A stretch of 64,000 nt of DNA. Source: Galbitalea sp036491035 (GTDB lineage: Bacteria; Actinomycetota; Actinomycetes; Actinomycetales; Microbacteriaceae). Shown here in pieces: positions 42,275-53,187 of the stretch. Each line of letters opens with the position of its first letter. Position 1 is the first letter of the stretch. The stretch lies in contig DASXCU010000051.1 in assembly GCA_036491035.1 (NCBI GenBank), forward strand, positions 1 through 64,000, written 5' to 3'. The position numbers were made by a program, and so were the translations under genes. The notes beneath the pieces were generated by a model. The model did not search any database. It had not been told where the DNA came from and worked only from the letters and a program-made list of their open reading frames with translations.

Positions 42275-43869
42275 CCGGCGTGGAGAAGGCAGCGGATGCC
42301 ATCCGGTCCGGTCGCGCGGTGCTCGGAATCGAGTTCGGCTCGACGCGGATCAAAGCTTGCCTGATCGGCGACGATCCGTCGGTTGTCCTCGCGTCAGGCA
42401 GCTTCGAGTGGGAGAACGCCCTGGTCGACGGGATCTGGACGTACGCGCTCGACGCCGTCTGGGCCGGCCTTCGGAGCGCATACGCCGACCTGGTCGAGGA
42501 CGTTCACCGACGCTACGACGTAACGCCCTCCTCTTTCGCTGCCATCGGCGTCTCGGCAATGATGCACGGTTACCTGCCATTCGACGCGGAGGGCGAGCTG
42601 CTCGTGCCCTTCCGAACCTGGCGGAATACCAGTACGGCGGAGGCGGCCGCCGAACTCACCGAGCTGTTCGGCGTGAACATCCCGATGCGCTGGTCGATCG
42701 CGCACCTCCACCAGGCCGTTCGGGATGCGGAACGACACGTGCCGCAGCTGCGCTTCCTGACCACGCTCGCGGGCTACGTCCACTGGAAACTGACCGGCCG
42801 GGCCGTCCTCGGTGTCGGCGATGCCTCCGGCATGTTCCCGATCGACAGTGCGACCGGCGACTACGACGAAGCGCTGCTCGCGAAATATGACGCTCTCACC
42901 GAGGGTGGCCCGCTCAGCTCGTCCTTGCGCGAACTCCTGCCCACGGTACTGCGCGCGGGCGTGCCGGCGGGCGAGCTCACGCCGAACGGCGCCGCCCTCC
43001 TCGATCCGACCGGAGCGCTGCGGCCGGGCATCCCGTTCTGCCCGCCGGAGGGTGACGCCGGGACCGGCATGGTCGCGACCAACGCGATCGAGCCTCGCAC
43101 CGGGAACGTGAGCGCAGGAACCAGCATCTTCGCCATGGTGGTGCTCGAGCGCCCGCTCGCGCGGCTTCACACCGAGATCGACCTCGTGACCACTCCGGCC
43201 GGCGATCCCGTGGCAATGGTGCACTGCAACAACGGTGCGAGCGAACTCGCAGCCTGGGTGGGGATGTTCCAGCGCTTTGCGGAGGCCGCGGGCCTGCCAT
43301 CCGATGCCGACGCTGTCTACGACCTGCTGTTCCGCGAGGCCCTCGAGGGAGCCCCGGATGCCGGCGGCCTGTTCGCCTACAACCAGCTCGCCGGCGAGCC
43401 GATCGCCGAGCTTGAGGAGGGACGACCGCTCTTCGTGCGCACTCCGGAGAGTCGGCTGACTCTCGCGAACACGATGCGCGCGCAGTTGTACGGGGTGTTC
43501 GCCACGCTCGCGCTGGGCATGCGGATCCTCGCCGACGAGGCTGTTGGAATCGACCGGATGTTCGCCCACGGCGGGATGTTCCGCACGGCCGGTGTCGCCC
43601 AGCGATTCCTGGCGGCAGCCCTAAACGCAACGGTCAGCACGTCGACGACCGCTTCCGAGGGCGGTGCCTGGGGGATGGCGGTTCTCGCCGCCTACTCGGC
43701 GTTCGGCGCAGCCGTCCCGCTGCGCGACTACCTGCGCGACTCCGTCTTCGCTGCGACCGGTCTCGAAACGGTCGATCCGGTTCCCGAGGACCTCACCGGG
43801 TTCGCCGACTACCTCGACCGCTATCGCGACGGACTTGCCGTCGTGCGCGCCGCCATTGCCGCCCTGTGA
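42271..43869 (+). CDS. araB: FGGY-family ribulokinase
   Basis: From GTG 42271, 532 residues. Phosphorylates L-ribulose by its place between araD and araA. FGGY kinase fold: GIEFGSTRIKACLIG phosphate-binding start, MHGYLPFDAEGELLVPFRTWRN, TGNVSAGTSIFAMV, and the C-terminal FAHGGMFRTAGVAQRFLAAAL adenosine-binding segment. It is the actinobacterial type, not closely like the enterobacterial AraB, so the assignment leans on operon context. Confidence 0.88.
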   Translation: MTGVEKAADAIRSGRAVLGIEFGSTRIKACLIGDDPSVVLASGSFEWENALVDGIWTYALDAVWAGLRSAYADLVEDVHRRYDVTPSSFAAIGVSAMMHGYLPFDAEGELLVPFRTWRNTSTAEAAAELTELFGVNIPMRWSIAHLHQAVRDAERHVPQLRFLTTLAGYVHWKLTGRAVLGVGDASGMFPIDSATGDYDEALLAKYDALTEGGPLSSSLRELLPTVLRAGVPAGELTPNGAALLDPTGALRPGIPFCPPEGDAGTGMVATNAIEPRTGNVSAGTSIFAMVVLERPLARLHTEIDLVTTPAGDPVAMVHCNNGASELAAWVGMFQRFAEAAGLPSDADAVYDLLFREALEGAPDAGGLFAYNQLAGEPIAELEEGRPLFVRTPESRLTLANTMRAQLYGVFATLALGMRILADEAVGIDRMFAHGGMFRTAGVAQRFLAAALNATVSTSTTASEGGAWGMAVLAAYSAFGAAVPLRDYLRDSVFAATGLETVDPVPEDLTGFADYLDRYRDGLAVVRAAIAAL

Positions 43870-43897
43870 CCAGCACCAACCCGTGAAAGGACCCACC

Positions 43898-45418
43898 GTG
43901 ACTCGTTCCATCGTGCCCGACCTCGCAAAGAACGAGGTCTGGTTCCTCACCGGAAGCCAAGGCCTGTACGGAGAGGAGACGCTCGCCCAGGTCGCCGCAC
44001 AGTCGCGAGAGATCGCTGCGACGCTCAGTGCCTCCTCCGACATCCCGGGGACGATCGTGTGGAAGCCGGTGCTCACCGACAGCGACGCGATCAAGCGCCT
44101 GTTCCTCGAGGCCAATGCCAACGATGCCGTGGTGGGCGTGATCGCGTGGATGCACACCTTCAGCCCGGCGAAGATGTGGATTCGCGGACTGGACGCGCTG
44201 CAGAAGCCTCTCCTGCACCTCCACACCCAGGCCAACGTCGAGCTGCCGTGGAGCACCATCGACATGGACTTCATGAACCTGAACCAGGCGGCACACGGCG
44301 ACCGCGAATTCGGCTACATCCAGGCCCGAATGAATCTGGCGCACAAGATCGTTGTCGGTCACGTGTCGAATCCGGCAGTGACGGCGCAGGTCGGGACCTG
44401 GACCCGGGCGGCCAGCGGATGGGCATCCATCCGGTCCCTGAAACTCGCCCGCTTCGGCGACAACATGCGCTACGTCGCGGTCACCGAGGGCGACAAGACG
44501 GAGGCGGAGATCCGGTTCGGGCTGAGCGTCAACACCTGGGGCGTCAACGATCTGGTCGACTCGGTGGCTGCCGCCGGCGAATCAGCGGTCGATGCCCTGG
44601 TCGCCGAGTACGAGGAGCTCTACGACGTCGTTCCCGAGCTCCGGAGGGGCGGCGATCGGCACGGGTCGCTCCAGGATGGCGCGCGGATCGAACTCGGGCT
44701 CCGGTCGTTCCTCGAGGCGGGGGAGTTCTCCGCCTTCACGACCTCGTTCGAGGATCTCGGCGCGCTGAAGCAGCTCCCCGGTCTCGCCGTGCAGCGGCTG
44801 ATGGCCGACGGCTACGGATTTGGCGCGGAGGGCGACTGGAAGACGGCCGTGCTGGTTCGCGCCGCGAAGGTGATGGGAGCCGGGCTCCCCGGCGGCGCAT
44901 CCCTCATGGAGGACTACACGTACAACATGGTGCCGGGCAGCGAACTGATTCTCGGTGCGCACATGCTCGAGGTCTGCCCGACCCTGACCACGTCCCGACC
45001 GAAGCTCGAGATCCATGCCCTCGGTATCGGCGGCAAGGATGACCCGGTTCGACTGGTGTTCGACACCGATCCCGGCGATGCGGTCGTCGTCGCGATGAGC
45101 GACATGCGTGACCGATTCCGGCTCGTCGCCAACGCGGTGGAGGTCGTGCCGCTGCCGCATCCGCTTCCCAGGCTGCCCGTCGCGCGCGCGGTCTGGAAGC
45201 CCGCCCCGGACTTCGCGACGAGCGCATCGGCCTGGCTGACCGCGGGTGCTGCACACCACACGGTGATGAGCACGGCGCTCGGCGTCGAGGCGTTCCGCGA
45301 CTTCGCCGACATCGCCCAGACCGAGCTGCTCGTCATCGACGAGGGGACCACCCTGCGGGAGTTCCAGAAGGAGGTGCACTGGAACCAGGCGTATTACCGC
45401 CTCGCTGGCGGCATCTAG
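43898..45418 (+). CDS. araA: L-arabinose isomerase
   Basis: From GTG 43898, with GTGAAAGGA 8 bases upstream, 506 residues, the normal length. Interconverts L-arabinose and L-ribulose, using Mn2+. Motifs: NEVWFLTGSQGLYGEE, VVGVIAWMHTFSPAKMWIRGL, LLHLHTQANVELPW, and SLMEDYTYNM with a catalytic Glu and DGARIELGLRSFLE. Third gene of araDBA. It ends 3 bases from the end of convergent xylB. Confidence 0.97.
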   Translation: MTRSIVPDLAKNEVWFLTGSQGLYGEETLAQVAAQSREIAATLSASSDIPGTIVWKPVLTDSDAIKRLFLEANANDAVVGVIAWMHTFSPAKMWIRGLDALQKPLLHLHTQANVELPWSTIDMDFMNLNQAAHGDREFGYIQARMNLAHKIVVGHVSNPAVTAQVGTWTRAASGWASIRSLKLARFGDNMRYVAVTEGDKTEAEIRFGLSVNTWGVNDLVDSVAAAGESAVDALVAEYEELYDVVPELRRGGDRHGSLQDGARIELGLRSFLEAGEFSAFTTSFEDLGALKQLPGLAVQRLMADGYGFGAEGDWKTAVLVRAAKVMGAGLPGGASLMEDYTYNMVPGSELILGAHMLEVCPTLTTSRPKLEIHALGIGGKDDPVRLVFDTDPGDAVVVAMSDMRDRFRLVANAVEVVPLPHPLPRLPVARAVWKPAPDFATSASAWLTAGAAHHTVMSTALGVEAFRDFADIAQTELLVIDEGTTLREFQKEVHWNQAYYRLAGGI

Positions 45419-45421
45419 GAG

Positions 45422-46840
45422 TCAGATGAGCCGGGAGTACTGCTCGCGGATGATCGGGCGGTAGTCGGGCGTCGGGCTCGCCGTCTCGTCGACGGGCCAG
45501 TTCGGACGCGTTCCGGTGAGCGCCCAGGCGGCCTGGACGGCGGCGCCGAAGGCGACGTATTCGGCGGGCTCGGGCACGACGACCGGAACGTCGAAGACCT
45601 GCGACGCGATGGTCGACACCGCCGGGTTCTGCGCTGCGCCACCGATCAGGAGGAGTCGTTTCGCGACGACACCCTGCGCGAGCACGGCATCCAGACCGTC
45701 GGCGAGACCACAGAGCATCCCCTCGATGGCAGCGCGAGCCAGATTCTCGCGCGACGTCGACGCCAGCGTCAGCCCGGACAGTGTTGCGGTCGCGTTGGGC
45801 AGGTTCGGCGTGCGCTCGCCCTCGAAGTACGGATGCAGCACGGCGCCACCGGAGCCGGGTTCCGCCGCCAGTGCGAGCGTGCCGAGCTCCGTGTGGTCGA
45901 CCGCGAGGAGCCTCGTCATCGCGTCGAGGACGCGGGCGGCGTTCAGCGTCGCGACCAGGGGCAGGAACGCGCCCGAGGCATCAGCGAATCCCGCGACGGT
46001 GCCGGTCGCATCCCGCGACGGCGTGTCCGTTACGGCGAAGACGGTCCCGCTGGTGCCGATCGACACGACGACGTCACCCTCCGACGCGCCGAGACCAAGC
46101 GCTGCGCCGGCGTTGTCCCCGGCACCCACCCCCACGATGGCTGTCGAAAATTCAGGGATTCCGTTGAGCGTGCCGACGGTAGCGCCAGGCGCCAGAACGC
46201 GGGGCAGGATGACTTCCGACGAGTCTCCTGAATTTTCGACACGGCGGAGGGCACGGTCGAGGAGATCGCGGTCGTATTCATTTGTGACCGAGTTGAAGTA
46301 GCAGGTGCCACTCGCGTCGGACCGGTCCGTGGTGAGCTCCGTAAGCACGGGAGTGGATGGACCGAACCCGCGCAGCCGCCATGTCAGCCAGTCGTGGGGG
46401 AGCGCGACGGCCGCAACACGAGCCGCGTTCGCAGGCTCGGCATCCGCCAGCCAGCGCAGCTTCGTGATCGTGAAGGATGCGACGGGCACCGAGCCCGTGC
46501 GCTCGGCAAATTCCGCCGCCCCAACCTCCTCGATCAGGTCGAGCGCGGCCTGCGCCGAGCGGGTGTCGTTCCAGAGCAGTGCAGGACGGATCACCTCGCC
46601 GGCCGCATCGAGTACGACCATCCCGTGCTGCTGGCCACCGATCGAAATCGAGGCCACGTCGGCGAGGCCACCGGCGTCCGCGATCGCGTGCTGGAGGGCA
46701 TCCCACCACGCCGCCGGGTCGACTTCGGTGCCATCCGGATGCCTTGCGCGACCGGTGCGCACGACCGCACCGGTCGCGAGGTCGCGTACGACGACCTTGC
46801 AGGACTGCGTCGAGGAGTCGACCCCGGCAACCAGCGTCAT
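45422..46840 (-). CDS. xylB: Xylulokinase
   Basis: 472 residues. Phosphorylates D-xylulose. FGGY kinase: GVDSSTQSCKVVV start, the catalytic Asp region VASISIGGQQHGMVVLD and LLWNDTRS, the phosphate loop GAGDNAGAALGLG and VVVSIGTSGTVFAV, and the C-terminal LLLIGGAAQNPAVSTIASQVF. The ATG at 46840 lies 3 bases after the xylA stop, so translation is coupled. Confidence 0.95.
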   Translation of the reverse strand: MTLVAGVDSSTQSCKVVVRDLATGAVVRTGRARHPDGTEVDPAAWWDALQHAIADAGGLADVASISIGGQQHGMVVLDAAGEVIRPALLWNDTRSAQAALDLIEEVGAAEFAERTGSVPVASFTITKLRWLADAEPANAARVAAVALPHDWLTWRLRGFGPSTPVLTELTTDRSDASGTCYFNSVTNEYDRDLLDRALRRVENSGDSSEVILPRVLAPGATVGTLNGIPEFSTAIVGVGAGDNAGAALGLGASEGDVVVSIGTSGTVFAVTDTPSRDATGTVAGFADASGAFLPLVATLNAARVLDAMTRLLAVDHTELGTLALAAEPGSGGAVLHPYFEGERTPNLPNATATLSGLTLASTSRENLARAAIEGMLCGLADGLDAVLAQGVVAKRLLLIGGAAQNPAVSTIASQVFDVPVVVPEPAEYVAFGAAVQAAWALTGTRPNWPVDETASPTPDYRPIIREQYSRLI

Positions 46841-46843
46841 CGG

Positions 46844-48034
46844 TTAGCGGGCACCCAGGAGGTGCTCCGTGGCCAGCTGCTGCAGCCGCACGAAGCCGAA
46901 GCCCTTGCCGTTGAAGTAGACGCTCGGGTCGAAGTCCTCGAACGCGGAGCGATCGGCGAGCAGGTCGTCGTAGGTCTCGCCTTCGGCCAGGGTTGGCGTT
47001 GCGAGTCCGTCAACCCGCGACGCGGCGAGCGCTTCCTGCACCTCGGGGTCGGCGCGGAATGCCGCGGCACGCTCCTTGAGCATGAGGTAGTTCTGGATAT
47101 TGGCGCGAGCCGAATCCCAGACCCCGCTCTCGTCCTCGGTGCGCGAGGGCTTGTAGTCGAAGTGGCGCGGACCGTCGTAGGCCTGCCCGCCGTTCGGGCC
47201 GCCGTTTTCGAGGAGGTCGACGAGCGCGAAGGCGTTGTACAGGTCACCGTGGCCGAATACCAGGTCCTGGTCGTACTTGATGCCGCGCTGGCCGTTGAGG
47301 TCGATGTGGAAGAGCTTGCCCTGGTACAGCGCCTGCGCGATGCCGGACGCGAAGTTGAGGCCCGCCATCTGCTCGTGGCCGACCTCGGGGTTGATGCCGA
47401 ACAGGTCGGGCTTCTCGAGGGTCGAGATGAACGCGATCGCGTGGCCGAGAGTGGGCAGCAGGATGTCGCCACGCGGCTCGTTCGGCTTCGGCTCGATCGC
47501 GAAGCGGATGTCGTAACCCTTGTCGGTGACGTACTGGGCGAACAGGTTGACTCCTTCGCGGTAGCGCTCGAGCGCCATCCGGATATCCTTGGCGGAGTCA
47601 TACTCGGCGCCCTCGCGGCCACCCCACATGACGAACGTCTTGGCATCGAGCTCGGCCCCGAGGTCGAGCTGGCGAAGCGCCTTGCGCATGGCGAAGCGGC
47701 GCACGTCGCGGTCGTTGGAGGTGAACCCGCCGTCCTTGAAGACGGGCTGGCTGAAGAGGTTGGTGGTCACCATCGGGACGATGAGGCCGGTGTCCGCCAG
47801 CGCCTTCTTCAGGCGGTCGATGTACGACTGGCGCTCGGAGTCCGAGGACCCAAAGGCGAACAGGTCGTCGTCGTGAAAGGTCAAACCGTAGGCGCCGACC
47901 TCGGCGAGTTTCTCGACCACGTGCTCGATTTCCATCGGAGCGCGGGTCGGGCCACCGAACGGGTCGGCACCGTTGTAGCCGATGGTCCAGAGGCCAAAGG
48001 AGAACTTGTCTGCGGGAGTTGGGGTCAAGGCCAT
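46844..48034 (-). CDS. xylA: Xylose isomerase
   Basis: Interconverts D-xylose and D-xylulose. 396 residues, the class I (actinobacterial) length. Catalytic His in LTFHDDDLFAFG, metal/active-site residues in IEPKPNEPRG and FGINPEVGHEQMAGLNF, and LFHIDLNGQRGIKYDQDL. Transcribed with xylB. A good promoter lies upstream and a divergent LacI gene controls the region. Confidence 0.98.
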   Translation of the reverse strand: MALTPTPADKFSFGLWTIGYNGADPFGGPTRAPMEIEHVVEKLAEVGAYGLTFHDDDLFAFGSSDSERQSYIDRLKKALADTGLIVPMVTTNLFSQPVFKDGGFTSNDRDVRRFAMRKALRQLDLGAELDAKTFVMWGGREGAEYDSAKDIRMALERYREGVNLFAQYVTDKGYDIRFAIEPKPNEPRGDILLPTLGHAIAFISTLEKPDLFGINPEVGHEQMAGLNFASGIAQALYQGKLFHIDLNGQRGIKYDQDLVFGHGDLYNAFALVDLLENGGPNGGQAYDGPRHFDYKPSRTEDESGVWDSARANIQNYLMLKERAAAFRADPEVQEALAASRVDGLATPTLAEGETYDDLLADRSAFEDFDPSVYFNGKGFGFVRLQQLATEHLLGAR

Positions 48035-48079
48035 GGAAATCGCGCCCTTCAGCGTCTTCGATGATTTGTTGTTGTTTAG

Positions 48080-48108
48080 AACATATTACAGCAGAATGGA
48101 CTTCGCAA
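48080..48108 (-). promoter_or_regulatory. xylAB promoter
   Basis: On the minus strand TTGCGA (48103-48108) and TATGTT (48080-48085) are separated by exactly 17 bases, a normal sigma-70-type promoter, about 45 bases before the xylA start. Confidence 0.6.
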
Positions 48109-48159
48109 CGTGGGTGTTCGACCCATTCAGAGTATCGAAGGCCGGGCATCCGGGCAGGT

Positions 48160-48189
48160 GAAAGTATCGGTCGCCTGTCCGAAAGATAG
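48160..48189. promoter_or_regulatory. Candidate xylose regulator sites
   Basis: GAAAGTATCG (48160-48169) and CCGAAAGATAG (48179-48189) share the GAAAG core in direct orientation, just before the LacI-family gene. GAAAG/CTTTC-containing sites resemble CGAAACTTTCG operators known for xylan/xylobiose LacI regulators (BxlR) of Streptomyces. The match is imperfect. Confidence 0.4.
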
Positions 48190-48213
48190 CGACGGGAAGG
48201 ATACGATTCCACC

Positions 48214-49236
48214 ATGTCGGTAGATGAAGCGACCCCCCGGGTCACTCTCGCCGAGGTCGCCGACGAGGCCGGCGTCTCGCTCTCCACCATCTCGAAGGTT
48301 CTCAACGGCCGTCGAGACGTCGCATCCGCAACTCGCGCTCGAGTCGAGAACCTGCTCGAGCAGAACGGCTACCGCCGTCGGGGAAACGAGCGCCGCGAGT
48401 CGAGCCTGCTCGAGGTCGTCTTCCACGAGCTGGACAGCGCCTGGTCGATGGAGATCATCAAGGGTCTCGAGAACGTGGCTCGCGAAAACGACATGAGCGT
48501 CGTCCTGACCGAGAGCGGCAACCGGCACGCGCCCGGCCCCGAATGGATCTCCGGTGTGCTCCGCCGCCGGCCGGTGGGCGTCGTCCTGGTCTTCTCGGAC
48601 CTCGCCCCAGAACACAAGCAGCAACTGCGATCGCGCGACATCCCCTTCGTGATTATCGACCCGGCCGGAGATCCATCACCGGGCGTTCCCTCGATCGGAT
48701 CCGCGAACTGGGCCGGCGGGCTGGCAGCAACGCGACACCTGATCGAGCTGGGGCACAAGCGCATCGCAATGATCACCGGCCCCGAGGACATGATGTGTTC
48801 GCTCGCCCGGTTGGACGGCTACCGCTCGGCCATGAACACGGCGGGACTGACCGTCGATCCCGCACTCGTCCGCTTCGGCGATTTCCACGTCGACGGCGGC
48901 CGGATCGCCGCGACGGAGCTGCTCGCTCTGCCGGATCGTCCGACCGCCGTCTTTGCGGGTAGCGACCTGCAGGCGCTCGGTGTTCTCGAGGCGGCTCGCG
49001 CCGCCGGACTTCGGGTTCCGGAGCAGCTCTCGATCGTCGGCTACGACGACGTTCCGCTCGCGCAGTGGTCGAGTCCCAGTCTCACGACCGTGCACCAGCC
49101 GCTCCAGAAGATGGCGGAAGAGGCGGCCAGACTCGTGCTCCGCCTTCGCGACGGAGCGGATGCATCCGGATCGCGGATGGACCTCGCCACGCATCTCGTC
49201 GTGCGAGACAGCACCGCGCCCCTCGTGGTCGAGTAG
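48214..49236 (+). CDS. LacI family regulator of the xylose genes
   Basis: 340 residues. HTH VTLAEVADEAGVSLSTISKVLNGRRDVA at about 10-37, then a full effector domain ending with SIVGYDDVPLAQWSSPSLTTVHQPL. Divergent from xylAB, so it probably represses both, responding to xylose or a xylo-oligosaccharide. TACGAT plus 6 bases precedes the ATG and GGAAGG also lies upstream, so both leaderless and leadered initiation are possible. GH1 follows 10 bases later. Confidence 0.92.
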   Translation: MSVDEATPRVTLAEVADEAGVSLSTISKVLNGRRDVASATRARVENLLEQNGYRRRGNERRESSLLEVVFHELDSAWSMEIIKGLENVARENDMSVVLTESGNRHAPGPEWISGVLRRRPVGVVLVFSDLAPEHKQQLRSRDIPFVIIDPAGDPSPGVPSIGSANWAGGLAATRHLIELGHKRIAMITGPEDMMCSLARLDGYRSAMNTAGLTVDPALVRFGDFHVDGGRIAATELLALPDRPTAVFAGSDLQALGVLEAARAAGLRVPEQLSIVGYDDVPLAQWSSPSLTTVHQPLQKMAEEAARLVLRLRDGADASGSRMDLATHLVVRDSTAPLVVE

Positions 49237-49246
49237 CCTTTCGGGC

Positions 49247-50676
<1,430 letters not shown>

Positions 50677-50680
<4 letters not shown>

Positions 50681-51882
50681 GCACCCCCGCCCGCGGACTT
50701 CCCGCGAGCGCGGACGGCCGCGGCAACAGCGACGTGCGTCGACACAATCTTTCGCTCGTGCTTCGTCTCGTGCACCAATCGCGCGGCGTTCCCCGTTCGC
50801 AACTGACGCGGAGCACCGGACTCAATCGATCCACCATCGCCGCGCTCGTCGGCGAGCTGGTCGAACGGGAACTGCTCGTCGAGGGCGAGCCGGATGCGAG
50901 CAACCAGGTCGGGAGACCCAGCCCGCTCGCGTTGCCGGGGCCGCGTGCGCTCGCCTTCGCAGTGAACCCCGAGATCGACGCGATCACCGTCGGGGCGGTG
51001 GGCCTCGGCGCGACCGTGCTCCGCCGCATCCGTCGACCGCTGGCCGCGAGCCCCTCCGTGGCAGAGGCCGTTGCGGTGACAGCAGAGCTCGTCGCCCAGC
51101 TCCGAGCCGAGTTCGACGAGGGCCATACCGTTCTCGGCATCGGGGCCGCTGTGCCCGGACTCGTGCGCGCTCGGGACGGCGTAGTTCGTCTCGCCCCGCA
51201 CCTGCACTGGGTCGACGAGCCGTTCGCCGCCGAGCTCGAGGCCGCGACCGGTCTTCCCGTCTTCGCAGCGAACGATGCCAACCTCGGTACCCGCGCCGAG
51301 AGCCTGTTCGGGGCGGGCCGCGGGGTCGCCGACCTGATCTACCTGAACGGTGGCGCGAGCGGCATCGGCGGCGGCATCGTGTCGGGCGGTCGCGCGCTGA
51401 CCGGCGTCGAGGGCTACGCCGGCGAGTTCGGCCACACCGTGGTTTCGACCGATGGCGAGACCTGTCACTGCGGCGCGGTCGGCTGCCTGGAGACCGAGGT
51501 ACGTCGCGATCGGCTCGTCGCGCTCACCGGACTGACGGACGTCGACAGCGATGAGCTCGAAGCGGCGCTCGTCGCCGGCAACTCGGCGGACGTTCGCGCG
51601 GAAGTCCTGCGGCAGATCGACTTCCTGGCGGTCGCGCTGCGCAACGCGGTCAACATCCTGAACCCCAGCACGGTCATTCTCGGGGGATTCCTCGGGTCGT
51701 TGTACGCGGTCGCGCCGGACCAGCTGGATGCGCTGCTCGCCAGCCAGCCGCTGGCGGCATCTGCGGAGGCGGTGTCGGTTGTTCGATCGGAACTCGGCGT
51801 CAACCGGCTCATCATCGGGGCGGCGGAACTCGCATTCCAGTCGGTGCTCGACGACCCGTCGTCGTTCGTCGTGAACCGGTGA
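50677..51882 (+). CDS. ROK family transcriptional regulator
   Basis: From GTG 50677 (overlapping the GH1 stop), 401 residues. Winged HTH at about 20-80 (LVLRLVHQSRGVPRSQLTRSTGLNRSTIAALV), then a ROK sugar-kinase-like domain with NDANLGTRAES, GGIVSGGRALTGVEGYAGEFGH and the zinc motif CHCGAVGCLE. Such proteins are usually sugar-responsive repressors (NagC/XylR type) and lack kinase activity. Coupling with GH1 suggests that it controls beta-glucoside or xylose genes. Confidence 0.92.
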
Positions 51883-51897
51883 GTCACCGCCTCCCTC

Positions 51898-51907
51898 CAA
51901 CGTTGTA
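51898..51907. promoter_or_regulatory. Operator CAACGTTGTA upstream of LacI gene
   Basis: CAACGTTGTA matches the palindrome TACAACGTTGTA found twice in front of the downstream importer, pointing to autoregulation by the LacI protein encoded from 51971. Confidence 0.7.
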
Positions 51908-51970
51908 CTGTTCCTAACAGGGTTTTGGGCAGCGGGTCGCACCAGACGACATCGAGCGGTTGGAGGAGAA

Positions 51971-52990
51971 GTGGCTGTCACAATGCACGACGTCGCCAAC
52001 CTCGCGGGCGTATCGATCAAGACCGTCTCGAACGTCATCAACGACTACCAGTACCTGAAGCCCGAAACGAAGCGCCGCGTCCAGGAGGCGATCGACACAC
52101 TCGGCTACCGCCCAAACCTCTCGGCCCGCGGATTACGTTCCGGACGTACCGGCGTTATCAGCCTGATCATCCCCGACCTGCGCAACGCGTATTTCGCAGA
52201 GCTGGCGGACGAGGTGATGCGAGCCGCGGACGCCAGGGGCCTGTCGGTGATCATCGAGCAGTCGAACGGCGATCGAGAACGTGAGCTCGGCCTCCTGACC
52301 GGGCCGCGCACCAGCATGATCGACGGCATCCTGTACAGCGTCCTCGGGCTCGAGGAGGATGACGCACACCTGCTCGAACGCATCGAGACCCCGATGGTGC
52401 TGCTGGGCGAGCGGATTTTCCACGGCCCGACCGATCACGTCACGATGCGCAACTCCGAATCGACCAAGGCAGCCACCGAATACCTGCTCGGGCAGGGCCG
52501 AAAGCGAATCGTCGCATTCGGTGCGCACCGCGGCGAGGTCATCGGTTCGGCCGGGCTGCGGCTCGACGGCTATCGCGAGGCGCTCGCGGAGGCGGGCGTC
52601 CCGTACGACGAGGAGCTGATTAGCGAGGTTGGCGGGTGGTACCGGCTCGAGGGCGCGGAGGCGATGCAGAAGCTGCTCGCATCGGGCGTGAAGTTCGATG
52701 GCGTCGTCGCCTTCAGCGATGTGATCGCGCTCGGCGCGATGCGGGTCATGCAGGAGGCGGGCATCCGGATTCCTGAGGATGTGGCGGTGATCGGCTTCGA
52801 CGACATCGACGAGACCAGGTACACGCTCCCGACCCTGTCGACGATCGATCCGGGTCGCGCGGAAATCGCCCGGGTCGCGGTCGACTACCTCCGGGAGCGG
52901 ATCGCGCAGGGCGCCCGGGCCATTCCTCCGCGCGAGTATTTCGCGGATTTCCGCGTCGTCGAGCGCGAGTCGTCTGCCGCGCTCGCCTGA
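51971..52990 (+). CDS. LacI family regulator of the arabinan importer/GH51/GH43 operon
   Basis: 339 residues from GTG 51971 (GGAGGAGAA immediately upstream; ATG 51983 is 4 codons later). HTH MHDVANLAGVSIKTVSNVINDYQYL, hinge NLSARGLRSGRTG, and an effector domain ending VIGFDDIDETRYTLPTLSTIDPGR. Operator palindromes occur before this gene and before the downstream binding-protein gene, so it should repress both itself and the arabinan operon. Confidence 0.93.
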   Translation: MAVTMHDVANLAGVSIKTVSNVINDYQYLKPETKRRVQEAIDTLGYRPNLSARGLRSGRTGVISLIIPDLRNAYFAELADEVMRAADARGLSVIIEQSNGDRERELGLLTGPRTSMIDGILYSVLGLEEDDAHLLERIETPMVLLGERIFHGPTDHVTMRNSESTKAATEYLLGQGRKRIVAFGAHRGEVIGSAGLRLDGYREALAEAGVPYDEELISEVGGWYRLEGAEAMQKLLASGVKFDGVVAFSDVIALGAMRVMQEAGIRIPEDVAVIGFDDIDETRYTLPTLSTIDPGRAEIARVAVDYLRERIAQGARAIPPREYFADFRVVERESSAALA

Positions 52991-53024
52991 TCGTCGCCCT
53001 TTCGTCCCGATTTCCGCGTCGTGC

Positions 53025-53083
53025 TTGACAGGGCTCCACGCGCTCTGCATGATGTTCCTACAACGTTTACCTACAACGTTGTA
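53025..53083 (+). promoter_or_regulatory. Promoter with tandem LacI operators
   Basis: TTGACA (53025-53030) and CATGAT (53048-53053) are spaced by exactly 17 bases. Right behind the -10 lie TACAACGTTTAC (53059-53070) and the perfect palindrome TACAACGTTGTA (53072-53083), 13 bases apart. Repressor binding here would cover the transcription start. The operon start follows at 53188. Confidence 0.85.
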
Positions 53084-53187
53084 CAAACTGAGAATCCCCC
53101 AAGCTCCACGGCGCTGTCTTCCGCGCACCACTGATTCTCCGCACCACCACTCGACAATGAAGTCCACCCCCAATGAAGGGAAACACA

